DNA from: JBFLVN01 sp040758475
Lineage (GTDB): Bacteria > JAGRBM01
Assembly: GCA_040758475.1 (NCBI GenBank)
Contig: JBFLVN010000004.1
Location: 1-40,087 of the forward strand
DNA length: 40,087 nt
Direction of reading: 5' to 3'
The translations under genes were made by a program, and so were the position numbers. Of this stretch, positions 23,763 to 31,605 are shown piece by piece; the stretch's first letter is position 1; the number at the start of each line of letters is the position of its first letter. Under the pieces are notes generated by a model, which searched no databases, was not told the DNA's origin, and saw nothing but the letters and a program-made list of their open reading frames with translations.

Positions 23763-23797
23763 TGGCGCGGTAGGCCACCGGAACGGAGAAACGCCCC

Positions 23798-24913
23798 ATG
23801 GAACAGGGAACCTCGCGGACGAACTTGATCGTGGGCGCCTTCATTCTCGGCGGGATCGCGCTCTTTACGATCCTCATCCTCTTCGTGGGCGGGAAGGGAG
23901 AGCCCTTCGCGCGGCGCATCGACATCCGGAGCCCCTTCCGCAACATCGGCGGGCTCCTCGTGGGCGCCCCCGTGCGCCTTGCCGGCGTGGACATCGGGCA
24001 GGTCCGGGACATTTCCTTTTCCACGACGCCGGGCACCGAGTCCGTCATCGTCACCATGTCCATCGAGCAGCGGACGGCCGAGCGGATCGCTTTGAACGCC
24101 CGCGCCCAGATCCGGCAGCTCGGGCTTTTGGGCGACAAATACGTCGAGATCATCCAGGGGAACGTGGACCTGGGGACCGTGATGGAAACCCAGGAACTCG
24201 AAGGCATGGACCCCTTCGACATCGCCGAGCTCTACGGCAATTTCGAGGAAATCCTCCGGAACGTGAAGGACGCGAGCGCCAAGGTGGGCGAAGCCGTCGA
24301 CCTCTATGCCAGTCCCAAGACCGCTTCCGACATCTCGACGGGGGTGGCCGATCTAAAGGCCATTCTCTCGGAAATCCGGACGGGAAACGGGTTCGTCCAC
24401 GCCATCATTTACGAAGACGCCCACAAGGGCATCCTGGCCGACTTCGCCACCACCGCGGGAAACGCGGAAAAAGCTTCCAAGTATCTTGAAGACCTCCTGC
24501 GCGAAGCCCAAAGCGGCCAAGGATCTCTCCACACCCTCATCTATGGGAAGGAACTGGCGCAAGCTACCGGAGACATCGCCAAGATCGCTTCGGACCTCTC
24601 CGACGCCGCCCACCAGCTCCGGGAAGGGACAAACCTCGCCCACCGGATGTTCTACGAAGAGAAAGAAGGGGGCCTGGGGGCCGACTTCGCCGAACTGACC
24701 GAGAACCTGCGGACGAGCAGCCAGGATTTCAAGCAAGTAAGCGCCCAGCTGCGTGAGGGGAAGGGGACCATCGGCGCCCTCATCCAGGACGACGCCCTCT
24801 ACCAGGACCTTCGCACTCTCTTCGGCGGGGCGGGACGCAGCCAGTGGGCCAAGTACATCATCCGGAGCACGATCGAAGAGAACGAGAAACGGGCGCTCAA
24901 GGATCAGAAATAA
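23798..24913 (+). CDS. mlaD: MlaD family MCE-domain protein with long repetitive C-terminus
   Basis: MlaD is the membrane-anchored MCE ring that receives or delivers lipid in the periplasm. The 371-residue protein has one span (LIVGAFILGGIALFTILILF), an MCE domain at about 38-118 (PFRNIGGLLVGAPVRLAGVD, then IGQVRDISF, and LGLLGDKYVEI) and then about 240 further residues. E. coli MlaD is about 183 residues, so the tail is long. It contains four degenerate repeats of roughly 45 residues, each with a G-x-G/L-x-x-H-x-hydrophobic-Y core (NGFVHAIIY, QGSLHTLIY, TNLAHRMFY, KGTIGALIQ), from about 186 to 355. They may form a helical tube extending the ring. A GGAG ribosome site precedes the ATG. Confidence 0.93.
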   Translation: MEQGTSRTNLIVGAFILGGIALFTILILFVGGKGEPFARRIDIRSPFRNIGGLLVGAPVRLAGVDIGQVRDISFSTTPGTESVIVTMSIEQRTAERIALNARAQIRQLGLLGDKYVEIIQGNVDLGTVMETQELEGMDPFDIAELYGNFEEILRNVKDASAKVGEAVDLYASPKTASDISTGVADLKAILSEIRTGNGFVHAIIYEDAHKGILADFATTAGNAEKASKYLEDLLREAQSGQGSLHTLIYGKELAQATGDIAKIASDLSDAAHQLREGTNLAHRMFYEEKEGGLGADFAELTENLRTSSQDFKQVSAQLREGKGTIGALIQDDALYQDLRTLFGGAGRSQWAKYIIRSTIEENEKRALKDQK

Positions 24914-24922
24914 CCTTCCCCC

Positions 24923-26725
24923 ATGCGCGAAATCCTGCTGCTCCTGCGCCCCAAGCTCCAGGGGGCCCGAAACGCCTACCGCCGCCACGGCCGCCAGCGG
25001 GCGCGCGCGCTGTTCCTGGCCTCCCTGGGCCTTCTTTTCTGGGCGGGAACCTTCGCGACCACGTGGCGGGGGCTCCTCTACCTCGAACACGTCCCCGACG
25101 CGGGCGTGCGGATCGCCAAGGCGCTCCTCGGGTTCTGCGTCCCCATGTGCTTTGGCATCCTCCTCTACTCCAACCTCATCGTGGGCCTCTCGGTGTTTCT
25201 CCTCTCCCGGGACCTCCATCTGGTTTTCGGAACCCCCGCCCGGCTCTCTTCGGTCTTCTATTCCAAACTGCTCGAAATGCTCGCCGCTTCGTCCTGGATG
25301 ATTCTTCTGTTCCTGACGCCCATTCTCCTCGGATACGGCGCCGTGTTCGAGGCGCCCCTTTCCTTCTATTTGGCGTCGCCCCTGCTGATGCTTTTCTTCT
25401 TTTTGCTTTCGACCGTCCTGGGCGTGATCCTTATCATCGTTCTGGCGAACGTTTTTCCGGCAAGACGCCTCCGGGACCTCCTCTTCCTCGTCATGCTGGC
25501 GGGAGTGACGGGGCTCGTTTTCTACATCCGCTACCTGCGCCCCGAAATGCTCATCCGGCCCGACGTGAGGGCCTCGGCTCTCGAATACCTCCTCGCCCTC
25601 GACCGGACGGGGGCGATCTATCTTCCAAGCACGTGGCTCACGGAAGTCTTCGCGGGATTTCTCGGAATTACGAAAACGCCGCCCCATGATTTGTGGCTCT
25701 TCGCTTTCCTGCTCGTCTCGACACCGCTCGCCCTTCTCTTTTTCGCGGAAGCTCTCGCCTCGCGTTTTTACTTTCGCGGATGGTCCCGGTCCCTCGAAGC
25801 CAAGAGGATTTCCGAAGACGAAGGCGCCGTCCCGGCGGGAACACGCGTGAAGGCTTTTCTCGCCAATATCAAAGCCCTTCAGATTTTCCCCTTTTTAGGA
25901 CGTCGGACGCTCGAGCTTTTTTGCCGGGGCCTCGCCCGGCTCCTTGGTGCCCTCGTCCCCGGCGTCCACCGACCCCTCGTTGAAAAGGATCTGCTCGTTT
26001 TCTTCCGCGACACGGCCCAATGGTCCCAGCTCCTCCTGGTCCTCGGGATCGCGGCGATCTACGTGCTCAACATGTATTTGATCAAACTTTCGGGCGGCAT
26101 CTTCGCGACGGGATTCGACCTCACGGGCCTCAAATCCGTCATCTCGTTCCTCAACATCGGCATGATCGGCTTCGTCCTCTCCACCCTGTGCCTGCGCTTC
26201 GCCTTCCCCGCCGTGAGCCTCGAAGGCGAGGCCTTCTGGCTCCTCCGCAGTTCGCCCATTTCGGTGCGGGAGATTCTCCGGTCCAAGCTCTGGACGTACC
26301 TCCCACCGCTCCTCGTACTTGGGCTCCTGCTCGTCGTCCTTTCGAACTACTTCCTCGAAGTCCACCCCTTCATTTCATGGCTCGGGCTCGGAACGGTTCT
26401 CTTCATGACCTTCGCCGTGTGCGCCCTCGCCGTGGGCCTGGGGGCCCGGTATCCGGACTTCCGGTACGAGAACGCCGCACGCCTCGCCATGAGCTACGGG
26501 GGCGTCCTCTACATGCTCCTTTCCATGAGCTACGTGGGAGTGGTCATCGTGCTGGAGGCCCTGCCCGTCTACCTTTATCTCTCGAACCAGAGCAAAGGGT
26601 TCCCCTTGGACCGGCTCGACCGGGCCGCCATCGCCGTCTCCCTGGGGGCCGTCGCCCTCGTGACAGCGGCGGTTATCTGGATTCCCCTCCAACGCGGGCG
26701 AGCGGCCCTCGAAGACCCGGGCTGA
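24923..26725 (+). CDS. Large ABC-2-type permease (putative ABC exporter subunit)
   Basis: The 600-residue protein has about twelve hydrophobic segments in two halves separated by a polar region near 270-350. The cytoplasmic N-terminus is basic (LRPKLQGARNAYRRHGRQRA). Motifs such as FPARRLRDLLFLV, LRSSPISVREILRSKLW, and LGARYPDFRYENAARLAMSYGG recall the putative ABC-2 permease group that contains Pfam ABC_tran_2; I cannot confirm the family. There is no ATPase gene beside it other than mlaF. It starts 9 bases after mlaD and so belongs to the mla operon by position. It may use a distant ATPase or MlaF. No promoter is visible between the genes. Confidence 0.7.
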   Translation: MREILLLLRPKLQGARNAYRRHGRQRARALFLASLGLLFWAGTFATTWRGLLYLEHVPDAGVRIAKALLGFCVPMCFGILLYSNLIVGLSVFLLSRDLHLVFGTPARLSSVFYSKLLEMLAASSWMILLFLTPILLGYGAVFEAPLSFYLASPLLMLFFFLLSTVLGVILIIVLANVFPARRLRDLLFLVMLAGVTGLVFYIRYLRPEMLIRPDVRASALEYLLALDRTGAIYLPSTWLTEVFAGFLGITKTPPHDLWLFAFLLVSTPLALLFFAEALASRFYFRGWSRSLEAKRISEDEGAVPAGTRVKAFLANIKALQIFPFLGRRTLELFCRGLARLLGALVPGVHRPLVEKDLLVFFRDTAQWSQLLLVLGIAAIYVLNMYLIKLSGGIFATGFDLTGLKSVISFLNIGMIGFVLSTLCLRFAFPAVSLEGEAFWLLRSSPISVREILRSKLWTYLPPLLVLGLLLVVLSNYFLEVHPFISWLGLGTVLFMTFAVCALAVGLGARYPDFRYENAARLAMSYGGVLYMLLSMSYVGVVIVLEALPVYLYLSNQSKGFPLDRLDRAAIAVSLGAVALVTAAVIWIPLQRGRAALEDPG

Positions 26726-26876
26726 GGGGGGGGAGCCTCAAACGGGCCTAACTACTGGAAATCACGACACAAAAGTTTACTCTGGCGCCGTTGTGACGCG
26801 TGCTAGACTCTTTTTCGCAACGACTTTGCTGGATACCCGGCCCCGGGGTGGGGACCAAGGCGAACGGAAACGTCGC

Positions 26877-28016
26877 ATGCATTCTTTTTCTGCCCAACGC
26901 ATCTTGAGGGTGCTCCTCGCTCCTTTCCTCCTCCTGGGACTCCAGGGGTGCTTCTGGCTCTGGCCCCTGACCCAACCTACCGAACTCCACTACGCCAGCA
27001 CGCCCGACGGATGGAAGCTCGCCCTTCACCGCTACCGGCCCGAAAAGATCGCGATCGAAAAAGAGCCTGTCCTCCTCATCCCCGATTTCGCGATGAACCG
27101 TTACAATTTCGACATCGCCAAAGACCGCTCCCTTCCGATTTACCTCTACGAAAAAGGTTACGACGTCTGGATTCTGGAACTCCGCGGCGCGGGCGAAAGC
27201 ACCAAGCCCAACATCTTCGGCATGGGAGAGAAGGAAAACACCTATACGTTCGACACCTTCGTCGAAGTGGACGCGCCGGCGGCCGTCGAATTCGTCCGCT
27301 ACGAAACGCGCCGGGAGCAACTCTCCTGGGTGGGGCATTCCATGGGGGCGATGCTCGGATACGCCTACCTGGGCCTCCACCCCGGGGAGAAAACCGTCCG
27401 CAGTTTCGCCGCCCTTGCCGGGCCTTCGAGCTTTCCCATCCGGACGCAGGCCGGAGATTTCGTCCTCAAGGCCAAAGCCCTCGCCGAAATGGCCGTCAAA
27501 ACGCAGACGAGCCGTCTGGTCGCCCAGGCGGCCTCCAACAACGTCGGCTGGGTGGACAACAACTTCGGCCCGATCCGCAGTTTCTTGCTGCTCGGATGGG
27601 ACCCCTACTTGGCCTTCGAATCCATGCTGTGGAACAACGAAGCGGTCGACGCCCGCACCCAGAGCATGGTGTTCCAGAACGCCGTGGCGAACATCTCCCC
27701 CAACCTCTTCAACCAGACGATCGACTGGATGGAAAGCGGGGAGTTCCGCTCGGCGGACAAGAACGTGATCTATTCGGCCAACCTGGACCGCATCCACGTG
27801 CCGACCCTCGTGGCGACGGGCAAGCTCGACGCCATTTGCCCGCCGATGGCGGCGCGGGAAGTTTTCGAGAAACTGGGCACGCTGGACAAGGCGCTTCGGA
27901 TCGTCGGCAAAGCCAACGGCTACAGCGCCGACTACGGCCACCTGGACCTCGTGATCGGCGATCGCTCGCGGGAGGATGTCTTCCCGCTCGTGTTCGCGTG
28001 GCTCGAACAGCACTGA
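26877..28016 (+). CDS. Exported alpha/beta hydrolase lipoprotein 1
   Basis: The 379-residue protein starts at ATG 26877, chosen because it gives a lipoprotein signal ending GLQGC; the open frame extends further up without homology. The hydrolase core begins STPDGWKLALHRYRP and has YDVWILELRGAGEST, the nucleophile elbow GHSMG with Ser155, the acid region GKLDAICPP and the catalytic His region DYGHLDLV. This pattern resembles lysosomal-acid-lipase-like and other lipid-acting hydrolases. The usual oxyanion HG is replaced by PD (LIPDFAMNRYNFD). It is the first of three tandem relatives, all exported, downstream of the mla operon. Lipid or ester substrates at the outer membrane are plausible but unproven. 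Confidence 0.85.
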   Translation: MHSFSAQRILRVLLAPFLLLGLQGCFWLWPLTQPTELHYASTPDGWKLALHRYRPEKIAIEKEPVLLIPDFAMNRYNFDIAKDRSLPIYLYEKGYDVWILELRGAGESTKPNIFGMGEKENTYTFDTFVEVDAPAAVEFVRYETRREQLSWVGHSMGAMLGYAYLGLHPGEKTVRSFAALAGPSSFPIRTQAGDFVLKAKALAEMAVKTQTSRLVAQAASNNVGWVDNNFGPIRSFLLLGWDPYLAFESMLWNNEAVDARTQSMVFQNAVANISPNLFNQTIDWMESGEFRSADKNVIYSANLDRIHVPTLVATGKLDAICPPMAAREVFEKLGTLDKALRIVGKANGYSADYGHLDLVIGDRSREDVFPLVFAWLEQH

Positions 28017-28023
28017 GGAAACA

Positions 28024-29166
28024 ATGAGGGGCCTGCGGGAAAATCCACGGCGCGCAGCGGCGGCACTCTCCGCCCTGGTCTTCTTTCTCGGGGCCCTCCT
28101 GGTGGGTTGCGACAAACAATTCATCAACCCCAACCTGAACCTCATCCGGCTCCTCCCCTACGCCTCCAAGAAGCCCCACGTCTTTTTCGCCCAGACGACG
28201 GATGGAAAGAGCCTCGCTCTCCACCGCACCGAGCCCAACGTGATCCGCGAGGGCCTCCCTCCCATCATCCTCTGCCACGAGGAGGGGATGAATAAATGGA
28301 TCTGGGACGTGGCGGGGCAGGACTCCCTCATCAAGTACTTCGCCCGCCTCGGGTTCGATGTCTGGGCGCTTGAATTCCGCGGGCACGGCGAATCGACGAA
28401 ACCCGAGTGGCACAACGAGCTCCCCTACGACTGGAATTTCGACGATTACGTTCACAAAGACCTCCCCGCCGCCGTGAGCTACGTCCAGGGCAAAACCAAT
28501 TCCCGGTACGTAACGCTCATGGGCCACGGCATCGGGGCCATGGCCATCTACGCCTATCTTGTCACGGAGAACTTCTTCGACGAAGTGGCGGGCGCTGTCC
28601 TGCTGGCGCCGCCCGGCTTCGCCGCCGAGTACTCCCCGGCGATGGAACGCTTCGTTTCCCAGGGCCGGGACTGGAACCGGCTCGATCCCCTCCCGCTCCT
28701 CCACCTTCCGGCGCGGGCGGAGGAATGGGCCCTTTTCGACGAGCTCATGCTCAAGGGAACACCCATGCCGCGGCTTACGGTCAAGCGCTTCGCCGAACGC
28801 GGGCTCGAAGTGATCTCCCCCAAAGTGCTCCAACAGCTCACTCACTGGGTCGAGGCCAACGATTTCCTCTCGGCCGATTTGAACTTCTCCTACCGGAACA
28901 AGCTCTCCCTCATCCGCGTTCCCGTGCTGGTCGTCGCCGGAACGGCCGACCAGTTCGCCCACCCGGGGGCCGTCAACTACGGGTTCCGGGTGATCACGTC
29001 CCAGGACAAGACTTTCCTGCTCCTGGGACGTGATTACGGGCAACTCCACGACTACAGCCATCTGGGTCTGCTCTTCGGGACACACGCCAAGGAAGAAGTC
29101 TTCCCCCGGCTCTTCGAATGGATCGAGGAGAGGACGCCCGGCTTCGACGTTTGGGGGAAATTCTGA
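28024..29166 (+). CDS. Exported alpha/beta hydrolase-like lipoprotein 2, nucleophile Ser replaced by Gly
   Basis: The 380-residue protein has a lipoprotein signal ending LLVGC. It keeps the family layout: TTDGKSLALHR, ILCHEEGMNKWIWD, FDVWALEFRGHGEST, then VPVLVVAGTADQFAHP with the acid and LHDYSHLGLLFG with the His. The elbow reads GHGIG: codon 169 (28528-28530) is GGC, one base from AGC, so the nucleophile Ser is missing. It should not hydrolyse esters by the normal mechanism. The rest is intact with no sign of decay, suggesting a binding or regulatory role, or a pseudoenzyme partner for its neighbours. TGAGGA lies just before the ATG, 7 bases after gene 1; gene 3 starts 2 bases after its stop. 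Confidence 0.85.
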   Translation: MRGLRENPRRAAAALSALVFFLGALLVGCDKQFINPNLNLIRLLPYASKKPHVFFAQTTDGKSLALHRTEPNVIREGLPPIILCHEEGMNKWIWDVAGQDSLIKYFARLGFDVWALEFRGHGESTKPEWHNELPYDWNFDDYVHKDLPAAVSYVQGKTNSRYVTLMGHGIGAMAIYAYLVTENFFDEVAGAVLLAPPGFAAEYSPAMERFVSQGRDWNRLDPLPLLHLPARAEEWALFDELMLKGTPMPRLTVKRFAERGLEVISPKVLQQLTHWVEANDFLSADLNFSYRNKLSLIRVPVLVVAGTADQFAHPGAVNYGFRVITSQDKTFLLLGRDYGQLHDYSHLGLLFGTHAKEEVFPRLFEWIEERTPGFDVWGKF

Positions 29167-29168
29167 CC

Positions 29169-30740
29169 ATGGGCGGGAATTTCTCCTGGAAAATTCCGGC
29201 CGCCCTCGCGGCCGCCCTGCTCGCCTTCTCTCCCTGGCCGGGCCTTGGGCAGGAAACCCTGGAAACGCCTGCCGCGGCCGATCCGGCCGCCTCCTCGGAA
29301 GCGGCCCCTGCATTGCCCGCAGCCGATTCGGCTCCTCCAGAAGAAACAACCGCACCGGCACCCGCACCGCAGCAGGCTCCCGCTCCTTCTCCACCCCCAG
29401 CGCCTGCCGGCGAACCCCCACCCCAAGAAAGAGGGGCGCCGACCGAGCAAGACCTCTACCTTGGGACCATTCCCCTCGAATCCTTCGGCTATGGCGACGT
29501 GCCCGTGATCCGCGTTCCCACACCCGATGGATGGAATCTCGCCGTCTACCACTATCCGCCGCCGGGCGCCCTGGCGAAGGAAAACCCCGTCATCCTCGTC
29601 CACGGCGAGGGATTCAATCGCTTCATCTGGGATTTCGACGAAAAGCATTCACTCGCCCGCCATCTGGCCGCGAATCTCTACGACACCTGGATCGTCGAAC
29701 TCCGGGGCCACGGCCACTCGCGCCCCGAACTCGCGGGGCCCAATGGAGCGAGATGGTCGTTCGAGGATTACGTCGTCGACGTGAACGCGGTGATGGATTT
29801 CGTGATCGCCCAGACGGGTGCCGTCCAGGTGAACCTCGTGGGCCACTCGACGGGGGGAACGATCGTCTACGGAATCATGGAAAACGAGCAGTACTCCCGG
29901 AAGGTCGCCTCCGGAGTGGCGATGGCGGCCCCCACGCTCTTCAAGGCCCCCAACGACACGCTCAATTCCCTCTTTCTCCAGCGGGACAAGGCCTACGATT
30001 CCGAATACATGGATTTGCGGCTCGGCATGTTCCTACCGGCGCCGTTCCCCGAGAACACGGAAACCGTCTACAGCGTCCTTTTCTTCAACGACCTTTTCCT
30101 CGATCCCGATCTCGTAGAGCGCTTCGGGGACGTGGGACTCGAAAAAATCCGAACGGATATTTTAAAGCAATTCGCCGACTGGTTCGCCGAAGAAAAGGCC
30201 TACGCTACCCAGGGCGGCGGATTCAACTACAACGACGACTTGAACCTCATCCGGGCGCCCCTCTGCGTCTTCGCCGGATGGCGGGACAACGTGGCCCAAC
30301 CGGAGAACGTCATCGAATCGCTCTCCAAGATGGAACCCTCGGTCCTCACGCTCGAATTGTTCGGAAAGATGAACGGCCACCAGGACTACTACGGCCACCT
30401 GGGGCTTCTCTTGAACGATTACGCGCAGCTCGACGTCTACCCTCGCGTGAGCACTTGCTTCGATCAGGCGGCCCTCAAGGCCCAGGAATCGATCTACCGC
30501 GGCCCGGCTTCGAGCGCCGAGCCCCTGCCCGCACCGCCACCCGCCGCCGCTCCGGCGGAGCCGGCGCCGCGTCCCGCACCGCCACCGTCAACGGAGCAAC
30601 CTTCGGAAACCGCCCCCTCGGAAACGCCGCCCCCGGCGGCGCCTCCTCCGGCCGAGGAACCAAAGCCCTCCGAGCCGCAGTACCAGCAGCCCGAGTACAT
30701 TCCGGCCGAGCCCGTCGAGTTGCCCCCTGAAGGGCAGTAA
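29169..30740 (+). CDS. Exported alpha/beta hydrolase 3 with Pro/Ala-rich tails
   Basis: The 523-residue protein begins with a signal peptide (IPAALAAALLAFSPWPGLGQ) and, unlike its neighbours, has no lipobox. A Pro/Ala/Glu-rich stretch of about 80 residues follows, then the hydrolase core at about 112-435. The core shows PTPDGWNLAVYHYPPPG, the oxyanion-type VHGEGFNRFIWDFD, TWIVELRGHGHS, elbow GHSTG with Ser227, acid region GWRDNVAQP and His region YYGHLGLLL. The last 85 residues are again Pro/Ala/Glu-rich. Such tails often thread peptidoglycan or tether a protein at the envelope. It ends exactly next to the stop of the convergent crotonase gene. Substrate unknown. Confidence 0.85.
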   Translation: MGGNFSWKIPAALAAALLAFSPWPGLGQETLETPAAADPAASSEAAPALPAADSAPPEETTAPAPAPQQAPAPSPPPAPAGEPPPQERGAPTEQDLYLGTIPLESFGYGDVPVIRVPTPDGWNLAVYHYPPPGALAKENPVILVHGEGFNRFIWDFDEKHSLARHLAANLYDTWIVELRGHGHSRPELAGPNGARWSFEDYVVDVNAVMDFVIAQTGAVQVNLVGHSTGGTIVYGIMENEQYSRKVASGVAMAAPTLFKAPNDTLNSLFLQRDKAYDSEYMDLRLGMFLPAPFPENTETVYSVLFFNDLFLDPDLVERFGDVGLEKIRTDILKQFADWFAEEKAYATQGGGFNYNDDLNLIRAPLCVFAGWRDNVAQPENVIESLSKMEPSVLTLELFGKMNGHQDYYGHLGLLLNDYAQLDVYPRVSTCFDQAALKAQESIYRGPASSAEPLPAPPPAAAPAEPAPRPAPPPSTEQPSETAPSETPPPAAPPPAEEPKPSEPQYQQPEYIPAEPVELPPEGQ

Positions 30741-31532
30741 CTAGTTCTTCCGGAACTTCGAGAAATCGGGCTGCCGCTTTTCGCGGAACGCGTTCATCCC
30801 TTCGAGGAGTTCAGGCCCGCCGTAGCAGCTCGCCAGCATTTCGAGGGCGTGGGTGAAGGACGGCCCCATGGCGTCCGTCCCGAAGTTGAAGGAAATCTTC
30901 GCGATCCGGATCGACTGGGGGCTCATCACCAGGATTTTCTGGCACGTCTTGCGGGTTTCTTCCTTGAGGTTCTCCGGCGGGTGGACCTGGTTTACGAGCC
31001 CCCAGGAGAGGGCCTGCTCTGCGCTGTACTGCTCGCAGAGGAAAACGACTTCCCTCGCCCGTTTTTCCCCCAGGATGCGGGGGAGCATTTGCGTCCCGAA
31101 CCAGACAGGAACGCTCCCCACCCGGGGGCCCGTCTGGCCGAACTTGGAACGGGACGAGGCGATTGTGAGGTCGCAGATCATATGAAGTTCGTGCCCGCCG
31201 CCCAGGCAGTAGCCGTCCACCATGGCGATGACCGGCTGGGGGGCTTCCCGGATCGCCCGGGCGAGACCCATGAGGCGCTGGAGGAAAACACGGCCGCTCT
31301 GGGCGTTCATGGCGGACATCTCTTCGATGTCGCCGCCGGCGCAGAAGGATTTCCCCCCTTCGCCCGAAAGCACGATGGCGCCCACGCTCGCGTCCCGCCC
31401 CGCTTCGCGGAAAGCATCCGTGAGTTCATCGATCGTCTGGTTGCGGAAGCAGTTGAGTTTCGTGGGACGGTTGATGGCGATCCAGCGGATGCCGTTCTCG
31501 GACTCGACCTTGATGTCTTCGTAAGCGGCCAT
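30741..31532 (-). CDS. Crotonase-family enzyme, MenB/BadI-like
   Basis: The 263 residues match the crotonase fold and are closest by eye to MenB (naphthoyl-CoA synthase) and BadI (ring-opening hydrolase): INRPTKLNCFRNQTIDEL, FCAGGD (63-68), GYCLGGGHELHMICDLTIAS, FGQTGPRVGS (131-140), RAREVVFLCEQY and EKRQPDFSKFRKN at the end. In MenB and BadI the loop after GS carries a conserved Asp (SFD or SVD); here it reads SVP, so that Asp is absent. A different reaction on an acyl-CoA is therefore likely, possibly an enoyl-CoA hydratase or hydrolase feeding EtfAB. No other men genes are present. GGAGG precedes the ATG. It ends a run of minus-strand genes. Confidence 0.88.
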   Translation of the reverse strand: MAAYEDIKVESENGIRWIAINRPTKLNCFRNQTIDELTDAFREAGRDASVGAIVLSGEGGKSFCAGGDIEEMSAMNAQSGRVFLQRLMGLARAIREAPQPVIAMVDGYCLGGGHELHMICDLTIASSRSKFGQTGPRVGSVPVWFGTQMLPRILGEKRAREVVFLCEQYSAEQALSWGLVNQVHPPENLKEETRKTCQKILVMSPQSIRIAKISFNFGTDAMGPSFTHALEMLASCYGGPELLEGMNAFREKRQPDFSKFRKN

Positions 31533-31605
31533 GACGCGGGCCTCCGTTTGGTTAAGGTGCCCGAATCTGACGTTTCAAAAATCCGAAGTCCAGGGAGAGT
31601 GAGGC

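Noticed and set aside
23758..23763. TATAAT at the end of mlaF as a promoter for mlaD
   Set aside because: No reasonable minus-35 box lies 15-19 bases upstream, and the match is partly forced by the stop codon.
26775..26809. Promoter before the first hydrolase gene (TGCTAGACT extended minus-10)
   Set aside because: The only minus-35-like boxes are at spacings of 7 or 22 bases, so I do not list it as a feature.
27709..29523. A 604-codon antisense frame across the hydrolase genes
   Set aside because: The hydrolase frames have signals and catalytic motifs; this one has none.
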